From NCBI GenBank assembly GCA_018970325.1, contig JAGWWP010000006.1, positions 1 to 64,000 on the forward strand: a DNA stretch of 64,000 nt, in the 5' to 3' direction. The DNA comes from Cyanobacteria bacterium REEB446. GTDB lineage: Bacteria > Cyanobacteriota > Vampirovibrionia > LMEP-6097. The notes beneath the pieces were generated by a model that was not told the DNA's origin, made no database searches, and saw only the letters and a program-made list of their open reading frames with translations. The position numbers and the translations under genes are program-made. Below are positions 1-10,636 of the stretch, piece by piece. The first letter of the stretch is position 1. The number at the start of each line of letters is the position of its first letter.

Positions 1-261
1 GCTAGCTTACAGAACACCACTTGAAGTGTTTTTTGATACGGGATAGCCCAAAATCCCCCCCTGAAACAAGCTTTCACAGTGCGGTTCGCGCTAGCCATGC
101 TAATGGCATAAAGTGAAGAGAGATGGAATTTCTTGATAAACTTCTCCCTGAAATCTAATTAACAATTTGCTTAAATTATTAAAAATTTAACTTCAGATCT
201 GAATTCAGGAACTCAAAACCTATGAAAAAACTAAAGCGACTTGCCAATGATGAACCTTGGA
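1..261. other. Intergenic region at window edge
   Basis: I recognise no gene here. There is a weak hairpin (AACAC/GTGTT) followed by six T at about 12-36, which could end a gene lying outside the window. A second small hairpin, GCCAT/ATGGC, lies near 94-107. A 19-codon reading frame starting ATGAAAAAACT runs from 222 to 281 into the end of the oppositely oriented hemY gene. It has no convincing ribosome binding site and I do not call it a gene. Confidence 0.4.
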
Positions 262-1761
262 CTAAGCTAAATAACTATTAAGCTGAGTTACGCTTCGCAG
301 TGCATCCTTTATAGATACACCTTTCAAGTAATTACCCACTAAGTGTATTTTAGAATTATCTGCCCTAAGCTGCTTTTGTAAATCTTCGATTAGTTTTCCA
401 TGCCCTAAGTTAAGCTGTGGAATAGCTTTATCTAAAACTTTAATATCTAATAACTGAAAATCCTCTTTCTGGAGAGGCTCTTTAGCCCAGTCTTTATAAA
501 TTAAACTAAGCTCTACTGTTAATTCATTCCAGATTTCTTGAGTATCTTTATTTATAATGCTTGTATTTAAAGCCCCACCAATAAAGCTAATATGCAGATA
601 TTCATCATCTAAATTCCTCTCACTGAAAAGCTCTGAAGCCCATATAGAACCTAAAACTTTCATGGAATCGTCAGCTGATAAAAAACCAAAACCTTTTAAT
701 TCTTTCTTTAATTTAGATTTAGGTAAAATATAGGCACAGAGTGCAATTGGTGCATATTCTATACTCGCCAAGCTGGCAGAAACATTAGAATCTAAATCTG
801 CTAAAAGCTTAGCTGCGACATACGCTGGAGAGGCGATAATCACAGACTTCGCCTTAAAATCACCTTGATTAGTCTTTAAAAGATAATAGTACTGCTCCTG
901 AATTGAAAGCTCTGCGTTTTCGCCATTTTCATTATGCACCTTTAAAATAGACTCCACTTCGGCATTAAGCTTTAAAGACTCAGTTAATTCATCCGCCATT
1001 TTCTGAGTTAATGACTGCAAGCCATTCTTAAACGACAGTGTAGATTTATTTTTACTAAATTTTTGTTTCAAAGATGACTCCAACTCAACTTCATCTGAAA
1101 TCACGCCTTTGAAAAGATTTTTAGAAACTCGTGAAATAAAACCCTGAAAGATATCAATAATGAAGCCAAAAAAGATCGAACCAGATTTTTTTTCAAGTTT
1201 CACTAAATTACTCAAAGCAATATTCGCCGACAGTCTAGAAATATCTCCCGCCCAAACTCCCTTAAGAAAAGTTTTCACTAAAACATCAGTAAGCTCAAGC
1301 CCAAATTTCCTTTCACAAAACTGCCGAACAGACTCTTCAGTATTTAAATTTTGCTCTGCTGGTCTGAGACTAAGAGCTTTATGGAAAAATGGTTCTAGAA
1401 AAATTCTCAAAAAGCCGAGTGTCGATAAAACACCTGAATTTAAAAGCTGTAAAGGATTAGACCTCAATTCAATTAATTTATGATGATGATAGATATAACG
1501 CTTCGCAGATGAAAGCAGGGATGATAATAATTCATCTTCCATTCCTAAATCTTCAATTAAAGCAATTAATTCATCAGAGTTACTTAAAATAGTATTAGGT
1601 CCTAGCTCATAGGTGGAAGTCTTGTATTTAAAGCTACTCCACGTACCGCCGACCACTGCAGCTTTTTCTAGAATAAGTACTTTAAAACCTTTTTTCTTTA
1701 ATTCATAAGCAGCATAGAGACCAGATATTCCTCCACCGACGATAATAAAGTCATAAAGCAT
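262..1761 (-). CDS. hemY: Protoporphyrinogen oxidase (HemY type, FAD-dependent)
   Basis: The 499-residue protein should oxidise protoporphyrinogen IX (or coproporphyrinogen III) in haem synthesis, using FAD. It opens with the dinucleotide-binding strand FIIVGGGISGLYAAYE and an EK-x5-GGT segment about 30 residues later, as in the NAD(P)-binding-like amine oxidase/PPOX family. A second FAD contact is seen near the C-terminus (IHLVGNYLKGVSIKDALRS). Length matches the family. An upstream TTG at 1767 is open, but the ATG at 1761 puts the FAD motif at the normal distance from the N-terminus. It stands alone, without other haem genes nearby, and reads away from groES. A plain FAD amine oxidase is the alternative, less likely because of the C-terminal motif. 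Confidence 0.85.
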   Translation of the reverse strand: MLYDFIIVGGGISGLYAAYELKKKGFKVLILEKAAVVGGTWSSFKYKTSTYELGPNTILSNSDELIALIEDLGMEDELLSSLLSSAKRYIYHHHKLIELRSNPLQLLNSGVLSTLGFLRIFLEPFFHKALSLRPAEQNLNTEESVRQFCERKFGLELTDVLVKTFLKGVWAGDISRLSANIALSNLVKLEKKSGSIFFGFIIDIFQGFISRVSKNLFKGVISDEVELESSLKQKFSKNKSTLSFKNGLQSLTQKMADELTESLKLNAEVESILKVHNENGENAELSIQEQYYYLLKTNQGDFKAKSVIIASPAYVAAKLLADLDSNVSASLASIEYAPIALCAYILPKSKLKKELKGFGFLSADDSMKVLGSIWASELFSERNLDDEYLHISFIGGALNTSIINKDTQEIWNELTVELSLIYKDWAKEPLQKEDFQLLDIKVLDKAIPQLNLGHGKLIEDLQKQLRADNSKIHLVGNYLKGVSIKDALRSVTQLNSYLA

Positions 1762-1792
1762 AACCAAAACATATCATGAGACTATTACCTAT

Positions 1793-1817
1793 CTCCAATT
1801 TCTGCGTTTTCCTTGCC
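1793..1817 (-). repeat. Dispersed repeat, copy G (partial)
   Basis: This copy contains CTCCAATTTCTGCGTTTTC, the core of a short repeat found at about nine places in the window. It lies 30 bases upstream of the hemY start, between hemY and groES. Only the core is conserved in this copy. Confidence 0.6.
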
Positions 1818-1901
1818 TTCAAGTACTAAAATTTCTAAAAAAAATCTAAAATCAAAGGTTATAAGTAAAGCTAGATCTAATCTTTACCGATTCAAGCATG
1901 A

Positions 1902-1907
1902 TATAAT
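1902..1907 (+). promoter_or_regulatory. Predicted -10 box of groES-groEL
   Basis: A perfect TATAAT lies 39 bases before the groES start. I see no good -35 hexamer and no CIRCE element (TTAGCACTC-N9-GAGTGCTAA), so HrcA control is not supported. groES itself has a strong AGGAGG ribosome binding site 8 bases before its ATG, so this operon has a normal leader. Confidence 0.55.
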
Positions 1908-1946
1908 CACACAAAGAAATTAGTTGAATATTTTAGGAGGTAAAAT

Positions 1947-2258
1947 ATGAGCGCAACTGCAACAAAGAAAAAACTTAGACCACTTGGTAATAAGTTAGTT
2001 ATAAAAAAGCTTGAAGCTAAAGATAAAACAGAAGGTGGAATCTATCTTCCAAGCGGTTCTCAAGAAAAACCACTTGAAGGAATGGTTCTTGCTATCGGTC
2101 CTGGTGCACTTAATGAAAAAGGTGATAGACAGAAGATCGATCTTAAAGAGGGTGATGTCGTTATTTACTCTAAATATGCTGGTACTGAGATCAAAATTGA
2201 TAATGAAGATCTTTTGATTCTTTCAGAGAACGAAATATTAGCAGTAGTAGAAGCATAG
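1947..2258 (+). CDS. groES: Co-chaperonin GroES
   Basis: The 103-residue protein forms the heptameric lid of the GroEL folding chamber in the cytosol. The family pattern is clear: LRPLGNKLVIKKLE near the N-terminus, then EKTxGGIYLP-like text (DKTEGGIYLPSGSQEKPLEG), the AIGPG turn, and the closing EDLLILSENEILAVVE strand. The start is fixed by the AGGAGGTAAAAT spacing to ATG. groEL follows after 25 bases with its own GGAG ribosome binding site, so the two form the usual bicistronic operon. Length is normal for GroES (about 95-105 residues). Confidence 0.97.
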   Translation: MSATATKKKLRPLGNKLVIKKLEAKDKTEGGIYLPSGSQEKPLEGMVLAIGPGALNEKGDRQKIDLKEGDVVIYSKYAGTEIKIDNEDLLILSENEILAVVEA

Positions 2259-2265
2259 TACTTAA

Positions 2266-3921
<1,656 letters not shown>

Positions 3922-3951
3922 GGTTTCTTAAAACCATTTCAGTATAAACAT

Positions 3952-3989
3952 AAAAAAATCCCCCTCCTTAAAAAGAGGGGGATTTTTTT
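3952..3989 (+). terminator. Rho-independent terminator of groES-groEL
   Basis: A perfect 15-bp inverted repeat (3952-3966 with 3975-3989) has an 8-base loop and a CCCCCTC/GAGGGGG core, and ends in seven T. The A-run on the other side would also let it work on the minus strand. Confidence 0.93.
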
Positions 3990-4028
3990 ATTTAAGCTAG
4001 AATAACTTCATTCTTAACCTAGGGAAGC

Positions 4029-4151
4029 ATGGAATGGAAACCCCTTTCACATGAACAAGTTGCAGATAATGCTTGGAAAGATCTCCCAAACGTAGGAGAA
4101 TGCATTAACCCAAGAGATAATAATCCCAATAGGTCTCGACCAAGGGGATAG
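4029..4151 (+). CDS. Small hypothetical protein (40 aa)
   Basis: A 40-codon frame starts ATGGAATGGAAACC with AGGG four bases upstream and ends TAG at 4149. The peptide is hydrophilic with two tryptophans (MEWKP..., ..NAWKDLP) and a basic RSRPRG tail. It lies after the groEL terminator and converges on the next gene. I do not recognise it. Its size makes it uncertain, and it may be a chance frame. Confidence 0.3.
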   Translation: MEWKPLSHEQVADNAWKDLPNVGECINPRDNNPNRSRPRG

Positions 4152-4167
4152 TCATCAAAAAATTATA

Positions 4168-4518
4168 TTAATGCGGCATACGCCCAGATAAATCTTTGAG
4201 AAAACGGCGTCCTTTAACTTTAAGCTTACGGACCTCTTTTTGACGAGCTTTCGACTGTAAAGCTCGAACTCTTCTATGTTTCTTCTGCTCTCTTCGCTCT
4301 CGCTCAGTGATTCCTTCTACCGAACCAAACATCTCAGCAGCACGAGCCATCATGCTCTGCATGAGACGATTTTGAATTCTCTGATTACCCTGATCTACCT
4401 TAGGGGGCATCTCTGGATTTACGCCATCCACTCTTTTATTAGGTGCTTCACCGTCACCTGTCGGTATTAAGGCAGTCGCAACTACTGCGATTGCAGAATT
4501 TAAAAGAATTCCCAACAT
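4168..4518 (-). CDS. Hypothetical protein, hydrophobic N-terminus and basic tail
   Basis: The 116-residue product has a hydrophobic first 18 residues (MLGILLNSAIAVVATALI) that could be a signal or membrane anchor. A proline/glycine linker and then a strongly basic, probably helical half rich in Arg, Lys and Glu (ITERERREQKKHRRVRALQ...) follow. No family is recognised. It begins with ATG at 4518 and is the downstream neighbour of murB on the same strand, 111 bases away. A role at the membrane or in nucleic-acid binding through the basic region would be a guess. Confidence 0.55.
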   Translation of the reverse strand: MLGILLNSAIAVVATALIPTGDGEAPNKRVDGVNPEMPPKVDQGNQRIQNRLMQSMMARAAEMFGSVEGITERERREQKKHRRVRALQSKARQKEVRKLKVKGRRFLKDLSGRMPH

Positions 4519-4629
4519 TTAATATCTTATTTCCCGATTCAACTTTGAACAATTATTTCTTGATTATAACAGAGTCTTAAAAAATGCACTAATGGACAAG
4601 AGAAAATATCAAATTTTAAAATAGAAAAA

Positions 4630-5544
4630 TTAGAGCCAGATTTTTAATTCTTCTTCAGTAAATTCACCAATAGGTCTAACTTCTGGAGATAGTTTAATAT
4701 TTTTTTCTTGCTTAACTAGTCCCTGTATTTGAGAAACAAGATTACAGAAATCAATAGACGAACCAGCTCCAATATTTTCAAAAAAATTAGCATGCACGTT
4801 AGAAACCCTTAGGTCACCAATCTGCATAAGCTTTCCACCCGATTCTTGAATTAATTTACCTGCTGAAAATTTATCAGGATTTTTAAAAGTACAGCCACAA
4901 GTCCAAGCTTTTAATGGCTGGGAAGTGGTTCTAGAAGCATTATAGTGAGCTACTGTTTCACGAATTTTATCTTTATCACTATATTCTAATTTCAACACAG
5001 CCGACAAAACGCACTGTTTATCTGGGTTAATAGAAGATGATCTGTATTTAAAATTCAAATCTTGGAAATCAAGCTCCTTAATTTCCAGTGTATCTAAATC
5101 TAGAACCCTTGCAGAGACGAAGACTTGAGCGAATTCACGTCCATGAGCTCCAGCGTTCATAATGATTCCTCCACCGATAGAGCCTGGAATTCCCACCATA
5201 AACTCGACACCAGTAAGCGATTTATGTATCATCTTCCCACAAAAACGTGGCATCTTAAGCCCAGCTCCGACCTCAAATAGTCCATCACCAAGCTCATTAA
5301 TGAAATCTAACTTTAAAGTCGAAATTAAAAAAGCATCTATATTTCTGGAACTTAAAAGTGAATTGGAACCTCCACCAAGAAAATAAGTTTTAAGGTTCTT
5401 TTCTTTGGCTAAACGTACAGCTGAAATTAATTCTTCTATAGTCTCTGGCTCAACAAAATAACTAACCTTTGCCTTCACACGCAAAGTGCTTAAATTAGTA
5501 ATATCATAATTTTGAAGTATCTCCATCTGAGACAAAGTTTCCAT
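4630..5544 (-). CDS. murB: UDP-N-acetylenolpyruvoylglucosamine reductase MurB
   Basis: MurB reduces UDP-GlcNAc-enolpyruvate to UDP-MurNAc with NADPH and FAD, the second committed step of peptidoglycan synthesis, in the cytosol. The protein shows the FAD-binding text FLGGGSNSLL, then GIPGSIGGGIIMNAGAHG, the YRSSS strand and the proton-donor region GCTFKNP followed by SAGKLIQESGGK, and ends with SPEVRPIGEF. At 304 residues it has the shorter type II build. I start it at the ATG at 5544, which has AGGA six bases upstream. A further in-frame ATG at 5574 would add ten hydrophobic residues and has no ribosome binding site. It diverges from the secreted protein gene at 5648. Confidence 0.95.
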   Translation of the reverse strand: METLSQMEILQNYDITNLSTLRVKAKVSYFVEPETIEELISAVRLAKEKNLKTYFLGGGSNSLLSSRNIDAFLISTLKLDFINELGDGLFEVGAGLKMPRFCGKMIHKSLTGVEFMVGIPGSIGGGIIMNAGAHGREFAQVFVSARVLDLDTLEIKELDFQDLNFKYRSSSINPDKQCVLSAVLKLEYSDKDKIRETVAHYNASRTTSQPLKAWTCGCTFKNPDKFSAGKLIQESGGKLMQIGDLRVSNVHANFFENIGAGSSIDFCNLVSQIQGLVKQEKNIKLSPEVRPIGEFTEEELKIWL

Positions 5545-5647
5545 ACTAAATCCTATTATCAAGAATAACAGCATTTAGAATTTTATCTAAATTTTTGCGA
5601 TATTAGTTATTTTCCCCTTTTTTCTCGTGAATATATTAAATATCTCC

Positions 5648-6421
5648 ATGAAAAAGCATACCGCTATATTTTATTTATTCTTATGCCTCTTCAGCCTTGG
5701 TTTATCTTTAAATTATTCAAAAGCATTCGGCAATTCAGCGTCAGCTCAACATCATGTGAAAAACCAAATCCTCCCAGCAGAGTTAGCTCCTTTACTAAAT
5801 ACAAAAGCCAAGCTCATGGCTAATTACACTCCAATATTAGCTTTAAGAGGATTAGGACACAGCAAGCTTTATCGAAAAAAAGGTACTGCTCATCTAGAGA
5901 GATTTTATTACGAAAAAGACGCTAAAACTCCTTACCAAAAGTTAATCTTAAATATCTACGTAAGCTCCACTAAGTGGAATGATCGAATTATTGACGCTAA
6001 GGGGACAGTAAACTCGCATCCCTTCGTTTACAAAAACATTATGGAACTAAGCTTGCCACGTAAAGCCAAAATGAATATTTACTGCAATGTCGGAACATAT
6101 AATCTTATGTCTCTTTATGTTGAGAGTGATGGAAACGCTATGACTAATAATGTCTTAGGTTATTTTGGAGGTAAATCAGTAAAATATTTTACTAAACATC
6201 GCATCACTGAAGGGACTTTAGCTGGCAGTCCCTATATGATGAATGTCGAAGGAGTAGTTAATCCTAAAACTAATCTCCTTGAATTAAGTAGCAAGGGAAA
6301 TTTAGATGAAGTTAAGATAGAGGGCACAGGGAAGGAATTTGCTGATGGTCATTTTGAATTTGTTGAGTATTTTGATGACATTAAAGTAAAAACCTTTTTA
6401 AACATTAAAGAGCTTCAATAA
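5648..6421 (+). CDS. Secreted hypothetical protein
   Basis: The 257-residue protein has a clear Sec signal peptide (MKKHTAIFYLFLCLFSLGL, then an AFGNSASA-like cleavage region), so it should be exported. The mature part is mixed beta-like sequence with many Tyr, Asn and Lys residues and no cysteine pattern. I see no domain I can name. The strand-rich run of alternating hydrophobic residues (KMNIYCNVGTYNLMSLYVES) would suit a beta-barrel or lipocalin-like fold such as YceI, but this is only an impression. An in-frame GTG lies upstream at 5627. The ATG at 5648 gives a proper signal peptide and was preferred. Confidence 0.6.
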   Translation: MKKHTAIFYLFLCLFSLGLSLNYSKAFGNSASAQHHVKNQILPAELAPLLNTKAKLMANYTPILALRGLGHSKLYRKKGTAHLERFYYEKDAKTPYQKLILNIYVSSTKWNDRIIDAKGTVNSHPFVYKNIMELSLPRKAKMNIYCNVGTYNLMSLYVESDGNAMTNNVLGYFGGKSVKYFTKHRITEGTLAGSPYMMNVEGVVNPKTNLLELSSKGNLDEVKIEGTGKEFADGHFEFVEYFDDIKVKTFLNIKELQ

Positions 6422-6470
6422 GGGGTGTGTAGCCAAACTTCAATTTCTGCGTTTTCGTCGTCCTCATGAT
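6422..6470 (+). repeat. Dispersed repeat, copy A
   Basis: The intergenic copy has the 5' part GGTGTGTAGC followed by the core and the GTCGTCCTCATGAT end. Bases 6434-6470 are identical over 37 positions to the reverse complement of 13231-13267. It lies right after the secreted protein gene and before gatA. Confidence 0.85.
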
Positions 6471-6491
6471 CGTCATGTACCCGCAGCATGT

Positions 6492-6497
6492 TAAAAT
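6492..6497 (+). promoter_or_regulatory. Start-proximal -10 box of gatA
   Basis: TAAAAT ends six bases before the GTG start, so transcription should begin at or next to the start codon. No Shine-Dalgarno sequence precedes the gene. Confidence 0.5.
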
Positions 6498-6503
6498 CTT
6501 AAT

Positions 6504-8000
6504 GTGTCAGAAAACATTACAAGTAAAAGTGCAATAGAACTTAATAGAAGTTTTACGTCTGGTGAACTCACCGCTGAAGAGATCACTAAAGCCTTTTTAG
6601 AGAGAGCGACTAAGCTAAATAAGGATCTTAATGCTTTTATCTCTCTATGCCCTGAACTCGCTCTGCAGAAAGCCAAGCTTCTTGACCAGAGATTAGCAAG
6701 GGGAGATGATCCTAAAAATTTAGGTAAATTAGCTGGCGTTCCCATCGGTGTTAAAGACTTAATTAATATGATCGGCACTGAAACGACAGCTGGCTCTAAT
6801 ATTTTGAAAGGTCATAAATCTGTCTATAACGCTACTATCGTGAATAAAGTTATTAATGCTGGTGCTATTCCTCTTGGGAAGCTCAATTTAGATGAATTTG
6901 CGATGGGTAGCAGTAATGAAACCAGCGCCTTCGGTCCGTGTAAAAATCCATGGGATTTAAGCCGTGTACCCGGAGGCAGCTCTGGAGGCTCTTCTGCCGC
7001 TGTTTCAGCAGAATTAGTGCCATTAGCTTTCGGGACTGATACTGGTGGTTCTATTCGACAGCCAGCTGCTTACTGCGGCATCACCGGCATGAAACCCACT
7101 TACGGAAAGGTTTCTAGATATGGCATTATCGCCTTTGCAAGCAGCCTTGACCAAGCAGGTCCTATGACTAAAGATGTAAAAGATAACGCACTATTACTAG
7201 AAGTGATGTCTGGTTACGATGCGAAGGATAGTACCTCTATTAACACTCCTGCCGAAAACTACCTTGATTATATAAAAGATAATTTTGAAAAAACTGGTAG
7301 TTTAAAGGGCTTAAAAATAGGCATAAGCGATGACTTATCAGCAGATAACCTTGATCACGAGATGCGTTCAGCCTTAGATAATACCATAAAAACCTACTTG
7401 AATTTAGGTGCTGAAATCGTAAAAGTAAAACTACCACATATTAAAGCGAGCTTGGCTTGTTACTATATAATCGCCCCAGCAGAAGCTAGCTCTAATTTAT
7501 CTCGCTATGATGGCGTGCGTTTCGGTCACAGAGCTGAGACTAAAGATTTAGAATCCTTATATAAAGAATCCAGAACTCAATTCGGAAAAGAAGTTCAACG
7601 CCGCATTATGCTTGGCACTTATGTATTAAGTTCAGGGTATTATGATGCTTACTATAAAAAAGCACAAGAAGTTAGAAGACTTATATTTAATGACTTCTCT
7701 ACCGCATTTAAGGAATGTGATGTAATTCTTTCTTTGACTACTCCAAGTACTGCATTTAAATTCGGTGCAAAATCAGACCCACTTGAAATGTACCTGTCAG
7801 ACGTATTAACTGTTCCAGTAAATCTAGCTGGATTACCGAGTATGTCCCTAAATGGTGGTTATGATAAAGAAGGTATGCCGATTGGTATGCAATTAGTAGG
7901 CAAGGCACTCGGCGAGAAGGTTCTGTACAATACAGCTTACGCGTTAGAGCAGAGCTTAATTAAAGAACTTAAAAAACCTAACCTTACAAGCTTCGCTTAA
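6504..8000 (+). CDS. gatA: Glutamyl-tRNA(Gln) amidotransferase subunit A
   Basis: GatA releases ammonia from glutamine for the GatCAB complex, which turns Glu-tRNA(Gln) (and often Asp-tRNA(Asn)) into the amide form. The amidase triad is present with exact family spacing: Lys84 in GVKDL, the cis-Ser at 159 and the nucleophile Ser183 in the GGSSGGSS...GTDTGGSIRQP signature. Length (498) is normal. Translation starts at a GTG at 6504, six bases after a TAAAAT box, so the mRNA may be leaderless. gatC and gatB are not in the window. holB follows after four bases in the same operon. Confidence 0.97.
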   Translation: MSENITSKSAIELNRSFTSGELTAEEITKAFLERATKLNKDLNAFISLCPELALQKAKLLDQRLARGDDPKNLGKLAGVPIGVKDLINMIGTETTAGSNILKGHKSVYNATIVNKVINAGAIPLGKLNLDEFAMGSSNETSAFGPCKNPWDLSRVPGGSSGGSSAAVSAELVPLAFGTDTGGSIRQPAAYCGITGMKPTYGKVSRYGIIAFASSLDQAGPMTKDVKDNALLLEVMSGYDAKDSTSINTPAENYLDYIKDNFEKTGSLKGLKIGISDDLSADNLDHEMRSALDNTIKTYLNLGAEIVKVKLPHIKASLACYYIIAPAEASSNLSRYDGVRFGHRAETKDLESLYKESRTQFGKEVQRRIMLGTYVLSSGYYDAYYKKAQEVRRLIFNDFSTAFKECDVILSLTTPSTAFKFGAKSDPLEMYLSDVLTVPVNLAGLPSMSLNGGYDKEGMPIGMQLVGKALGEKVLYNTAYALEQSLIKELKKPNLTSFA

Positions 8001-8004
8001 GTAC

Positions 8005-9018
8005 ATGAATAATCTCTTCGCTAATTTGAGAGAGACTTTCACTGGCTCTATTTCTAACGAGCATATACTTACTTTTTTAAATAAAGTTCTAAATCAGGGT
8101 CAGTTAGCGAGTTCCTATATTTTCAGTGGCGAAAACTGCTCTTCAGAAAAATATCTTATTGCTAAGGAATTAAATAAAATTCTTAACTGTGAAAAAAATT
8201 CAGCTTTAATTGATAACATTACTAAGCAGTCTTATATAAATGAAAATAAAAGTAATAAACTAAGCACCCCCTGCAACTCCTGTCAAAACTGCAAGTGGAT
8301 TACAGAAGATAAACATCCTAAGACCCCTTTACTGATTAACTTAGAGAAAGGGAAAAATATAAAAATCGAGGATATAAAAAAACTCCAAGATACACTCTCA
8401 CAGAGTTCTAGTTTCTTTAGAGTAATTATTATAGACCCCGCTGATTATGAGTATCTTAATAAGCACTCAGCAAATGCTTTACTGAAAAGCATCGAAGAGC
8501 CACATCCTCGAACTTTATATCTATTATTCGCGCCCAGCAGCAAGAGCGTTTTAGGTACCTTAAAAAGTAGATCGCAGTGTTTGCAGATTTTCCCTGAGGG
8601 GAGCTTAAACTTACACGCTTGCACGCAATCTCTTGATGTGGGCTTGCATGAAATCAGCTCAGATTCAGTAAATGAAATTAAAGATACTAATGAAAAAAAC
8701 CTTCACTCTATTTTTAAAAAATACTATGACGATAATTCATTAAATACTAAAACTAAAAATTTACTTTTCTCTGAAGAGATAAAAAAATTTAAAAGAGAAG
8801 ATGTTATTGAATTTTGTGAAGAGCTTGAAAATAAATTCCATAAAGATCTTGAAGAGAGGGTTTTATTGAACACAAGTAAGCAGGCTGGTCAAGAAACTGC
8901 GAATCTCAAGAATTTGAAAAATGGCATAAGCCTTATCGAAAAATTAGAAACCGCTAAGCAGGAACTCAGTAGCTATATAAATAGCCAAGCCGTAATTCAA
9001 AAGATAGGGTTATTTTAG
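8005..9018 (+). CDS. holB: DNA polymerase III delta' subunit (HolB-like)
   Basis: This is a clamp-loader ATPase-fold subunit of 337 residues. It shows the family's sequence of marks: LASSYIFSGENCSSEKYLIAKELNKIL near the N-terminus, a zinc-finger-like cysteine cluster (CNSCQNC plus an upstream Cys), IKKLQDTLSQSSSFFRVIIIDPADYE in place of Walker B, and NALLKSIEEPHPRTLYLLFA with the SRSQCLQI end of the sensor region. The P-loop position reads SGENCSSEKY rather than GxxGxGK, as expected for the non-hydrolysing delta' subunit. The C-terminal third is Lys/Glu-rich and less conserved. It is co-transcribed with gatA, starting at an ATG four bases after its stop. Confidence 0.88.
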   Translation: MNNLFANLRETFTGSISNEHILTFLNKVLNQGQLASSYIFSGENCSSEKYLIAKELNKILNCEKNSALIDNITKQSYINENKSNKLSTPCNSCQNCKWITEDKHPKTPLLINLEKGKNIKIEDIKKLQDTLSQSSSFFRVIIIDPADYEYLNKHSANALLKSIEEPHPRTLYLLFAPSSKSVLGTLKSRSQCLQIFPEGSLNLHACTQSLDVGLHEISSDSVNEIKDTNEKNLHSIFKKYYDDNSLNTKTKNLLFSEEIKKFKREDVIEFCEELENKFHKDLEERVLLNTSKQAGQETANLKNLKNGISLIEKLETAKQELSSYINSQAVIQKIGLF

Positions 9019-9071
9019 AGACAACAACAGTAAGTGCAAATTTCGGGTGCAGCGGTCTGTTTTAATTAATT

Positions 9072-10490
9072 TTAGTTTGGTTTATTTACGGGCTTGGTGG
9101 GCGTGACGAGATTGTAAATTCGGTTTACATCCTTAGGTTCAAGCTGCCTAAATATGTCAGGTAAAGGTCTTCCCCTTTCGGCTGCCTCAGGGCTAAGCTG
9201 TAGATTTTTTTCAAGAACTTTCCCTGCACTCTGAGCTATTTGTTGCATTAATGATGGAGTGACTTCTGCTAGGCCACTAGTGTCTTTTACAAGCTGCTGA
9301 GCTTCAGAACTAGTAGATATGCTTTTAGCTAACTCTAGTAAACTCGCTGCAGTTTTAGCTTGAGCAGCACTAGCGTTTTCATCTACAATCTTAACTGCTT
9401 GATCAGCTCCAGTTTTAAAAAGACCTTTCACCCTAGTACTAATATTGCTCAAAAAACCTGTAACCTGGTCTGACTGTTGTTTAGACACTCCTAATTCCGC
9501 GAGTGGATCACGTAGCTTATTATATTTTTCCTCTATATAAGGTGGCGTATCCGACATAGCTCCCACAAAAATTTTCAAAGCTGTTACGCCAGAACCACTA
9601 TTAATCTTGGATTTAATTTCTTCGACAGGTCTATCTAACAAAGCAATACTTTCACGTAAAAGTTCTTTCATGGCTGCAATATCCATACCAGTAATAGCTT
9701 TATCAGAACTAGTCAAGCTTGGATCACTTTTATCAACAGCCTTAAAAAGGCCAATAGCCAATTTTAAAGCTGGAGCAGCTAAAGAATCTGAACTTGCGAC
9801 TTGCTTTGCTGTATCTAAAGGAAGTGAGTTAAGTACATCTAAAGCTTGAGCAGTATTAATTAAGACCTGCTTTAAAGTCCCAGATGGATTAGCTTCGTCA
9901 CCATTAATAGCTTTCACTAAAAAATTCACTTGTTTTTCTGATACCTGTTGCAAAGCTTCTTGTGAAGACTTATGTTTCATCAAAGCAGCCAAGCCTAAAG
10001 GCGGTGTTAGAACAAGAGTAAAAAGAGTAGACATCTTATTACTCATAACGCTATCAGCAAGAGGATTACGCTCTGATAAATATTTTTCATGCAACGGGGA
10101 AATTTCCGACTTGATCTCAGTCCAAGCTTGTGGGATTTGCACTGCACTTGCAAATTTACTAACCTGGTCTGGAGCCAATCCTGGAGAAGAAAGCCCAACG
10201 GCTTCTCTTGGGATCACATTACGCAAAGGACCACTAAGATCAGAATGCTGCTGCTCTACAGTAAAACGACCAGCTTCACCTTCCGCAATAATCCTATGTT
10301 CTAGTGAAGAATCATGCAGGTCATGAAGATTAGCCTTCTTATCTATCAATGCTTGGTTTTCTAAATTCTGCTGAATACCTTGCACCAAAGCATCTGCAAC
10401 AGAAACACCCGTCGATTTGGGTTGATTCAGCGAAAAATTGAGATTAACAGGTGGATTATTAGAATTAACTGAGCTTATTTGATCTGTCAT
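9072..10490 (-). CDS. Hypothetical protein, helical and low in cysteine
   Basis: The 472-residue protein has no signal peptide, no obvious enzyme motif and no cysteine that I can find. The first 60 residues are Asn/Ser/Pro-rich and look disordered (SSVNSNNPPVNLNFSLNQPK). The rest is Ala/Ser/Leu/Lys-rich and probably alpha-helical, with one more hydrophobic stretch (STLFTLVLTPPLGLAALM) around residue 155. The disordered start and helical body recall secreted effector or structural proteins, but I recognise no family. It is a single gene read toward holB. The start at 10490 is the only ATG near the 5' end, and its ribosome binding site is weak. Confidence 0.6.
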   Translation of the reverse strand: MTDQISSVNSNNPPVNLNFSLNQPKSTGVSVADALVQGIQQNLENQALIDKKANLHDLHDSSLEHRIIAEGEAGRFTVEQQHSDLSGPLRNVIPREAVGLSSPGLAPDQVSKFASAVQIPQAWTEIKSEISPLHEKYLSERNPLADSVMSNKMSTLFTLVLTPPLGLAALMKHKSSQEALQQVSEKQVNFLVKAINGDEANPSGTLKQVLINTAQALDVLNSLPLDTAKQVASSDSLAAPALKLAIGLFKAVDKSDPSLTSSDKAITGMDIAAMKELLRESIALLDRPVEEIKSKINSGSGVTALKIFVGAMSDTPPYIEEKYNKLRDPLAELGVSKQQSDQVTGFLSNISTRVKGLFKTGADQAVKIVDENASAAQAKTAASLLELAKSISTSSEAQQLVKDTSGLAEVTPSLMQQIAQSAGKVLEKNLQLSPEAAERGRPLPDIFRQLEPKDVNRIYNLVTPTKPVNKPN

Positions 10491-10636
10491 AAATTAACAA
10501 AACCTAATTTCTAATTATTATACAAAAAAAAATAACAAAAATGTAAAAAATAAATGAGACTTGAGGAATTCAAGTCATTGAAATTTACCAACTAAGAATA
10601 TATCACCATAAAGACTGATGGAAAATAAAGAAAAAC

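Noticed and set aside
222-281. 19-codon frame at the window start
   Set aside because: Too short, no ribosome binding site, and it overlaps the hemY 3' end.
1160-1483. 107-codon plus-strand frame
   Set aside because: It lies entirely inside hemY on the other strand, its translation is Ser/Lys/Phe-rich without family features, and hemY is well supported.
1861-1946. CIRCE heat-shock operator ahead of groES
   Set aside because: I looked for TTAGCACTC-N9-GAGTGCTAA and found nothing similar.
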